Below, piece by piece: positions 42,094 through 45,905 of a stretch of DNA of 45,905 bases. The stretch covers positions 1 to 45,905 of the forward strand of contig NZ_AKKK01000050.1 of NCBI RefSeq assembly GCF_000281065.1, written 5' to 3'. Each line of letters opens with the position of its first letter. The stretch's first letter is position 1. The DNA is from Arthrobacter sp. M2012083 (GTDB taxonomy: Bacteria; Actinomycetota; Actinomycetes; Actinomycetales; Micrococcaceae). A model generated the notes under the pieces. The model was not told the DNA's origin, did no database searches, and was given only the letters and a program-made list of their open reading frames with translations. Both the position numbers and the translations under genes were made by a program.

Positions 42094-42525
42094 ATGAAGA
42101 GGGGAGCCGCCGGTTCGGTTCGTGGCATTGCCACGGCCGTGCTGGCGGCTCTTTTCGTTGCCCTGGCGGGTACGGTACTGCACCGACAGAACATACTTTG
42201 GGCCGGCGTCGAGCTCCCATGGGGCGCGGCCGCGGCCTTGCTGCTGCTTGCGTCCGTGCAGTTGTGGCTCGCTGCATGGTCCCGCTCGGTGATACCGGCG
42301 GCGGTGGCGGGCGTGGTGAGTTATGCCGTCGTCGGCGTCCTGTCTTCAGCCGGCTCCGCTAAGCAGTTGATACTAGCCGACGCCGTAGGCAACGTGTGGG
42401 TCTTCGGAATCGGCGTAGTGACGTTAATCATGCTTGTGGTTGTTAATCGGCAGGTTGTCAGTCGGTCGCGACGCGGACGGACTGCCGACGCGGCGGTGGC
42501 GGTGGAACCTCTTTCGCCGCGATGA
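42094..42525 (+). CDS. Small membrane protein, DUF6113-like
   Basis: This 143-aa protein has four helices (about 10-28, 40-60, 65-85 and 100-120) and a basic C-terminus (QVVSRSRRGRTADAA). It resembles the actinobacterial DUF6113 group, but I cannot confirm this without a profile. ATG 42094 lacks an obvious ribosome site. It follows typA by 40 bp, and its 3' end overlaps the minus-strand 83-aa gene by 68 bp. Confidence 0.6.
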   Translation: MKRGAAGSVRGIATAVLAALFVALAGTVLHRQNILWAGVELPWGAAAALLLLASVQLWLAAWSRSVIPAAVAGVVSYAVVGVLSSAGSAKQLILADAVGNVWVFGIGVVTLIMLVVVNRQVVSRSRRGRTADAAVAVEPLSPR

Positions 42526-42709
42526 CCATTGCCAACGGAATTTCGACGTCGGCTGTACGGGTCCTGACAGTACAGGAGCCTTCCGTGGCCCCCACCAGAT
42601 AGCCCAAGGCGTCCGTCAACCCGTCCTCGATCCTGTACCTGACCACCACCCGGATGCCGGGTTCTGCGGCGAGGAGGAATTGTCGGGGCGGCAAGTTCGG
42701 GGGAGTCAC
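42458..42709 (-). CDS. 83-aa SH3-like protein related to GNAT N-terminal domain
   Basis: Residues about 19-75 (GIRVVVRYRIEDGLTDALGYLVG, split here, then EIPLAMVIAAKEVPPPP) look like the small beta-barrel that precedes the acetyltransferase domain in actinobacterial Rv0428c-type GNAT proteins. Here it stands alone, with no GNAT domain and no room for one. GTG 42709 has TAGTAT at 42721-42716, exactly six bases before it, which argues for a real leaderless gene despite the overlap with the opposite membrane-protein gene. Function is unknown. Confidence 0.65.
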   Translation of the reverse strand: MTPPNLPPRQFLLAAEPGIRVVVRYRIEDGLTDALGYLVGATEGSCTVRTRTADVEIPLAMVIAAKEVPPPPPRRQSVRVATD

Positions 42710-42844
42710 CGTTTCATACTAAGACGCGGGCTAGGTTGGCGTCAGCGCACTGTTGGATAATAGGCTCGGAAGTTGAGTGCCCGGCATGATGCCGGCCGTA
42801 TTACCCCGGCCATCGCCGGGACAAACCGTGGAGAGGTCTGGGAC

Positions 42845-43171
42845 GTGACGTACGTAATCGCGCAGCCGTGTGTAGATGTCAAGGACAAAGCATGTATTGA
42901 AGAATGCCCTGTCGACTGCATTTACGAAGGTGAGCGTTCCCTCTACATCCACCCCGATGAATGCGTCGACTGTGGAGCCTGCGAACCCGTGTGCCCGGTT
43001 GAGGCCATTTACTACGAGGATGACACCCCGGAAGAATGGGCCGACTACTACAAGGCCAACGTGGAGTTCTTTGATGACCTCGGTTCCCCGGGCGGTGCCG
43101 CCAAGATCGGCAACACGGGTAAGGACCACCCGTACATCGCTGCACTGCCCCCGCAGAACCAAGACCACTAG
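42845..43171 (+). CDS. fdxA: FdxA-type seven-iron ferredoxin
   Basis: This 108-aa ferredoxin has Cys9, 17, 21, 25, 40, 43, 46 and 50. Cys40-x2-Cys43-x2-Cys46 and Cys21 fit the [4Fe-4S] cluster, and Cys9, Cys17 and Cys50 the [3Fe-4S] cluster, as in mycobacterial FdxA. It carries electrons at low potential. GTG 42845 lies after GGAGAGG. Its stop is 12 bp before dapC, and this fdxA-dapC neighbourhood is conserved in actinobacteria. Confidence 0.95.
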   Translation: MTYVIAQPCVDVKDKACIEECPVDCIYEGERSLYIHPDECVDCGACEPVCPVEAIYYEDDTPEEWADYYKANVEFFDDLGSPGGAAKIGNTGKDHPYIAALPPQNQDH

Positions 43172-43183
43172 GCGGTAGTTTCT

Positions 43184-44332
43184 TTGATTTCAGCGGCGCC
43201 GGCTTTCGGCCTTAACCTGCCTGACTACCCGTGGGAGGCCATGGCGCCGTATGTTGCCACGGCCGCCAAGCACCCTGGCGGTGCAGTGAATCTCTCCATC
43301 GGTACGCCGGTGGATCCCACTCCCGGGCTGATCCGCGAGGCCCTGGCCAACGCCGCCGACGCCCACGGCTATCCCACGGTTCACGGTACGGAGGCCTTGC
43401 GGCAAGCAATTGCGGACTGGTTCGCCCGCCGTCGCGGCGTCCCGGGGCTGGACCCCAGGGACGTCATGCCTACCGTGGGTTCCAAGGAACTGGTGGCGTG
43501 GTTGCCGTTCCTGCTGGGTTTGAGTGCGGGCGACGTCGTTGTGCGTCCCACCGTTGCGTACCCGACCTACGACATCGGCGCTTCATTGGCAGGTGCCACG
43601 GCCGTTGCCGCTGACGACCTGGATGAACTTGATCCGGCAACGCGTTCGAAGGTCCGCTTGGTCTGGATCAACTCGCCGGGCAACCCCACGGGCAGCGTCC
43701 GTGACATCGAGTCGCTCCAACGGATCGTCGGCCAGGCCCGTGAGCTCGGAGCTGTGGTGGCCTCTGATGAGTGCTACGCCGAGCTGGGCTGGGGCGAATG
43801 GGACGCCCAGCGCGGCGGCGAAGCTGTCCCGAGCATTTTGGATCCCAGGGTTACCGGCGGTTCCACTGATGGCCTGCTCTGCGTCTACTCGCTCAGCAAG
43901 CAGTCCAACCTTGCCGGGTACCGTGCCGCGTTCGTAGCCGGAGATTCGGCCATCATGGCCAATCTGGTGAACAGCCGCAAACATGCCGGCATGATCGTTC
44001 CCTACCCCGTGCAGGAAGCCATGCGCGTCGCTTTGGGCGATGCCGGCCATGTCCTGGCCCAGAAGGACCTGTACCGCGGACGCCGCGAGAGGATCGTGCC
44101 GGCGCTGGAGAAGTTCGGACTGAAGATCCACGAATCCAAGGCCGGCCTGTACCTGTGGTCCACAGCCGGCGAAGCCACGTGGGACACTGTTGCCCGCTTC
44201 GCGGAACTTGGCATCGTGGTAGGCCCGGGCGTTTTCTATGGCGACGCCGGCAATGGCTTCATCCGCGTGGCGCTTACCGGCAGCGACGAGCGAATTGACG
44301 CCGCTGTTGAACGGCTTGGCGCAGCCTCATAA
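43184..44332 (+). CDS. dapC: Succinyldiaminopimelate transaminase
   Basis: This 382-aa PLP aminotransferase has the lysine in VYSLSKQSNLAGYRAAF, the aspartate region in WINSPGNPTGSV, and the actinobacterial DapC start FGLNLPDYPWE. It makes N-succinyl-LL-diaminopimelate from the keto acid in lysine and cell-wall synthesis. The start is TTG 43184, with AGGCGG eight bases upstream. Adjacency to fdxA supports the DapC call over related aminotransferases. Confidence 0.93.
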   Translation: MISAAPAFGLNLPDYPWEAMAPYVATAAKHPGGAVNLSIGTPVDPTPGLIREALANAADAHGYPTVHGTEALRQAIADWFARRRGVPGLDPRDVMPTVGSKELVAWLPFLLGLSAGDVVVRPTVAYPTYDIGASLAGATAVAADDLDELDPATRSKVRLVWINSPGNPTGSVRDIESLQRIVGQARELGAVVASDECYAELGWGEWDAQRGGEAVPSILDPRVTGGSTDGLLCVYSLSKQSNLAGYRAAFVAGDSAIMANLVNSRKHAGMIVPYPVQEAMRVALGDAGHVLAQKDLYRGRRERIVPALEKFGLKIHESKAGLYLWSTAGEATWDTVARFAELGIVVGPGVFYGDAGNGFIRVALTGSDERIDAAVERLGAAS

Positions 44333-44366
44333 CAATGGTGTGACTTGCACCACTATTAGCGTCATT

Positions 44367-44423
44367 CCGCCAGTAACCGGACGGTACGGATTAGTTCCGT
44401 AGGGTTACTGGCGGTAGCTTTTT
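44367..44423 (+). terminator. Terminator after dapC with inner stem
   Basis: CCGCCAGTAACC (44367-44378) pairs perfectly with GGTTACTGGCGG (44403-44414), enclosing a second stem TACGGA/TCCGTA, and is followed by TAGCTTTTT. It is a Rho-independent terminator. Confidence 0.88.
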
Positions 44424-44564
44424 AACTGACTATCAATGGTGGCCTTCTCTAAGAAAGCACTTCGGCCGTTGGAGCCCTGCAACAGTAGGGCCGAAGGCGG
44501 CGACACCAGAAGGTTGTTGGACAAGCGTTCGATAGAGGCCCTGAGGCCTCATGAAGGGGACTCC
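44424..44564 (+). promoter_or_regulatory. Leader region of gltA
   Basis: The 141 bp between the dapC terminator and the citrate synthase ATG form a hairpin (CTTCGGCC 44460-44467 with GGCCGAAG 44489-44496). An open frame from ATG 44436 runs through this region into gltA in phase, adding 43 codons rich in Arg/Glu that do not match citrate synthases. The leader could control translation, or the extension could be real. Confidence 0.45.
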
Positions 44565-45848
44565 ATGACTGAGACCACCAGCGCGACACTGCGCCATGCC
44601 GGCGGCGAACTCGAACTGCCGCGCATCAAGGTTGTAGAAGGAAACGAAGGTTATGACGTTTCCAAGCTGCTGAAGCAGACGGGCGCCGTCGCCTATGACC
44701 CCGGCTTCATGAACACAGCGGCCACCACCTCGGCCATTACCTACATCGACGGCGACGCAGGCGTACTGCGTTACCGCGGTTACCCCATTGAGCAGCTCGC
44801 GCAGCACTCGAGCTTCCTCGAAGTTTCCTACCTGCTGATCTACGGCAACCTTCCCACTCCCACAGAGCTGGAAGAGTTCGATCAGCGCATCCGGCGCCAC
44901 ACGCTCCTGCACGAAGAGCTCAAGGGCTTCTTCGGCGGGTTCCCGCGTGACGCCCACCCCATGCCTGTGCTTTCCTCGGCTGTTTCGGCGCTGTCCACGT
45001 TCTACCAGGACTCGCTGGATCCCTTCAACGCGGAGCACGTTGAAGTTTCCACCATCCGCCTCATGGCCAAGCTGCCGGTCATCGCTGCCTACGCGCACAA
45101 GAAGTCCATCGGCCAGCCGATGCTGTACCCGGATAACTCCATGAACCTGGTGGAGAACTTCCTGCGCCTTAGCTTCGGCCTCCCCGCCGAGCAGTACGAA
45201 ATGGATCCCGTGGTCGTGAAGGCCCTGGATCTCCTGCTCATCCTGCACGCGGACCACGAGCAGAACTGTTCCACGTCCACCGTGCGACTTGTGGGCTCGT
45301 CCAACGCGAACCTCTTCGCGTCGGTCTCAGCCGGCATCAATGCCCTCTTCGGCCCCGCCCACGGTGGCGCCAACGAGGCCGTGCTGAAGATGCTCCGCCA
45401 GATCCAGGCCGACGGCATCAAGCCCGAGGACTACATGGAGAAGGTCAAGAACAAGGAAGACGGCGTCCGCCTGATGGGCTTCGGACACCGCGTCTACAAG
45501 AACTACGATCCCCGCGCCAAGATCATCAAGGCAACGGCACACGAAGTCCTGGGCAAGCTCGGCGGCAACGACGAACTGCTGGACATCGCCATGCGCCTCG
45601 AAGAGAAGGCACTGGCTGACGACTACTTCATCCAGCGCAAGCTGTACCCGAACGTCGACTTCTACACCGGCCTTATCTACAAGGCCATGGGCTTCCCCGA
45701 GAAGATGTTCACTGTCTTGTTCGCCATTGGACGCCTCCCGGGCTGGATTGCCCAGTGGCGCGAAATGATCAACGATCCCCAGACCAAGATCGGCCGCCCG
45801 CGGCAGCTCTACACGGGGGAGCCGGAGCGCAACTACCCGGCCAACTGA
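44565..45848 (+). CDS. gltA: Citrate synthase (type II)
   Basis: This 427-aa enzyme has the catalytic segments FGPAHGGANEAV and GFGHRVYKNYDPRA and the second half with IQRKLYPNVDFYTGLIYKAM. The first 40 residues (LRHAGGELELPRIKVVEGNEG) match type II, hexameric, NADH-sensitive citrate synthases. It condenses acetyl-CoA and oxaloacetate. I chose ATG 44565 because AAGGGGA lies just upstream and the family N-terminus follows immediately. Codon use fits a highly expressed gene. Confidence 0.96.
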   Translation: MTETTSATLRHAGGELELPRIKVVEGNEGYDVSKLLKQTGAVAYDPGFMNTAATTSAITYIDGDAGVLRYRGYPIEQLAQHSSFLEVSYLLIYGNLPTPTELEEFDQRIRRHTLLHEELKGFFGGFPRDAHPMPVLSSAVSALSTFYQDSLDPFNAEHVEVSTIRLMAKLPVIAAYAHKKSIGQPMLYPDNSMNLVENFLRLSFGLPAEQYEMDPVVVKALDLLLILHADHEQNCSTSTVRLVGSSNANLFASVSAGINALFGPAHGGANEAVLKMLRQIQADGIKPEDYMEKVKNKEDGVRLMGFGHRVYKNYDPRAKIIKATAHEVLGKLGGNDELLDIAMRLEEKALADDYFIQRKLYPNVDFYTGLIYKAMGFPEKMFTVLFAIGRLPGWIAQWREMINDPQTKIGRPRQLYTGEPERNYPAN

Positions 45849-45875
45849 TACGGCAACAGCCTTAATAACGACGGC

Positions 45876-45905
45876 GGCCGCACACCTCGCGCGAGGTGTG
45901 CGGCC
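45876..45905 (+). terminator. Perfect 30-bp palindrome after gltA
   Basis: GGCCGCACACCTCGC followed by its exact complement GCGAGGTGTGCGGCC, with no loop bases, reaches the right edge of the window, 27 bp after the stop. It probably ends gltA transcription; the sequence beyond is not visible. Confidence 0.75.

Noticed and set aside
40641..42194. 517-codon open frame antisense to typA
   Set aside because: It mirrors typA, a certain gene with strong third-position GC bias; the translation has no recognisable domain.
44433..45257. 274-codon open frame antisense to gltA
   Set aside because: It is opposite the conserved citrate synthase gene; the composition fits a shadow frame.

Overview
The window is high-GC actinobacterial chromosome. 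The gene content, the protein sequences and the many GTG/TTG starts fit Micrococcaceae, most likely Arthrobacter or Paenarthrobacter (an inference from family resemblance, not from a search). I see no rRNA, tRNA, phage, insertion sequence or CRISPR array. Most of it is ordinary core and accessory chromosome.

Layout. 1-5.6 kb: the start of a SipW-type (TasA-like) surface protein on the minus strand, a rifampin ADP-ribosyltransferase (arr), a structured gap, a PadR regulator coupled to an AarF/UbiB-type kinase, then a universal stress protein overlapping two tandem fluoride channel genes, and a ferritin. 5.6-8.8 kb (minus): ZapE/AFG1 ATPase, CorA transporter, DUF1761 membrane protein and an Lrp/AsnC regulator. 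8.9-14.7 kb: two MFS exporters, a second Lrp/AsnC regulator, a TMEM175-like channel, a LysR regulator and a nitronate monooxygenase-like flavoprotein. 14.8-20.5 kb: sugar kinase, pirin, GH35 beta-galactosidase, Nudix hydrolase and RsgA. 20.7-24.2 kb: a tightly overlapping osmoprotectant ABC operon (opuCA-CB-CD-CC). 24.3-32.8 kb: AlaA-type aminotransferase, PPK2, exonuclease VII subunits, an unknown membrane protein, IspH, RmuC and YchF. 33-38.5 kb: a four-gene peptide ABC importer whose two ATPases are fused. 38.6-39.0 kb: six 73-bp tandem repeats. 39-45.9 kb: SGNH hydrolase lipoprotein, TypA, a small membrane protein, a small SH3-like protein, FdxA ferredoxin, DapC and citrate synthase.

Genes that work together: opuC (compatible-solute uptake), dpp (peptide uptake), xseA-xseB (exonuclease VII), usp-crcB-crcB (stress and fluoride efflux), padR-aarF, and fdxA-dapC, which are adjacent.

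The most interesting signals are non-coding. (1) A 73-bp, six-copy repeat array lies in a convergent intergenic region, with two unit subtypes that nearly alternate. (2) A TANNNT hexamer sits 6-7 nt before the start codon of about a dozen genes on both strands, which suggests that leaderless transcription is common here and helps fix several starts. (3) A 26-bp tandem duplication covers the promoter/start module of ispH. (4) Three strong hairpins followed by three TATCGTT motifs at exactly 10-bp spacing lie before padR. I did not find a convincing multi-gene system that looks new.
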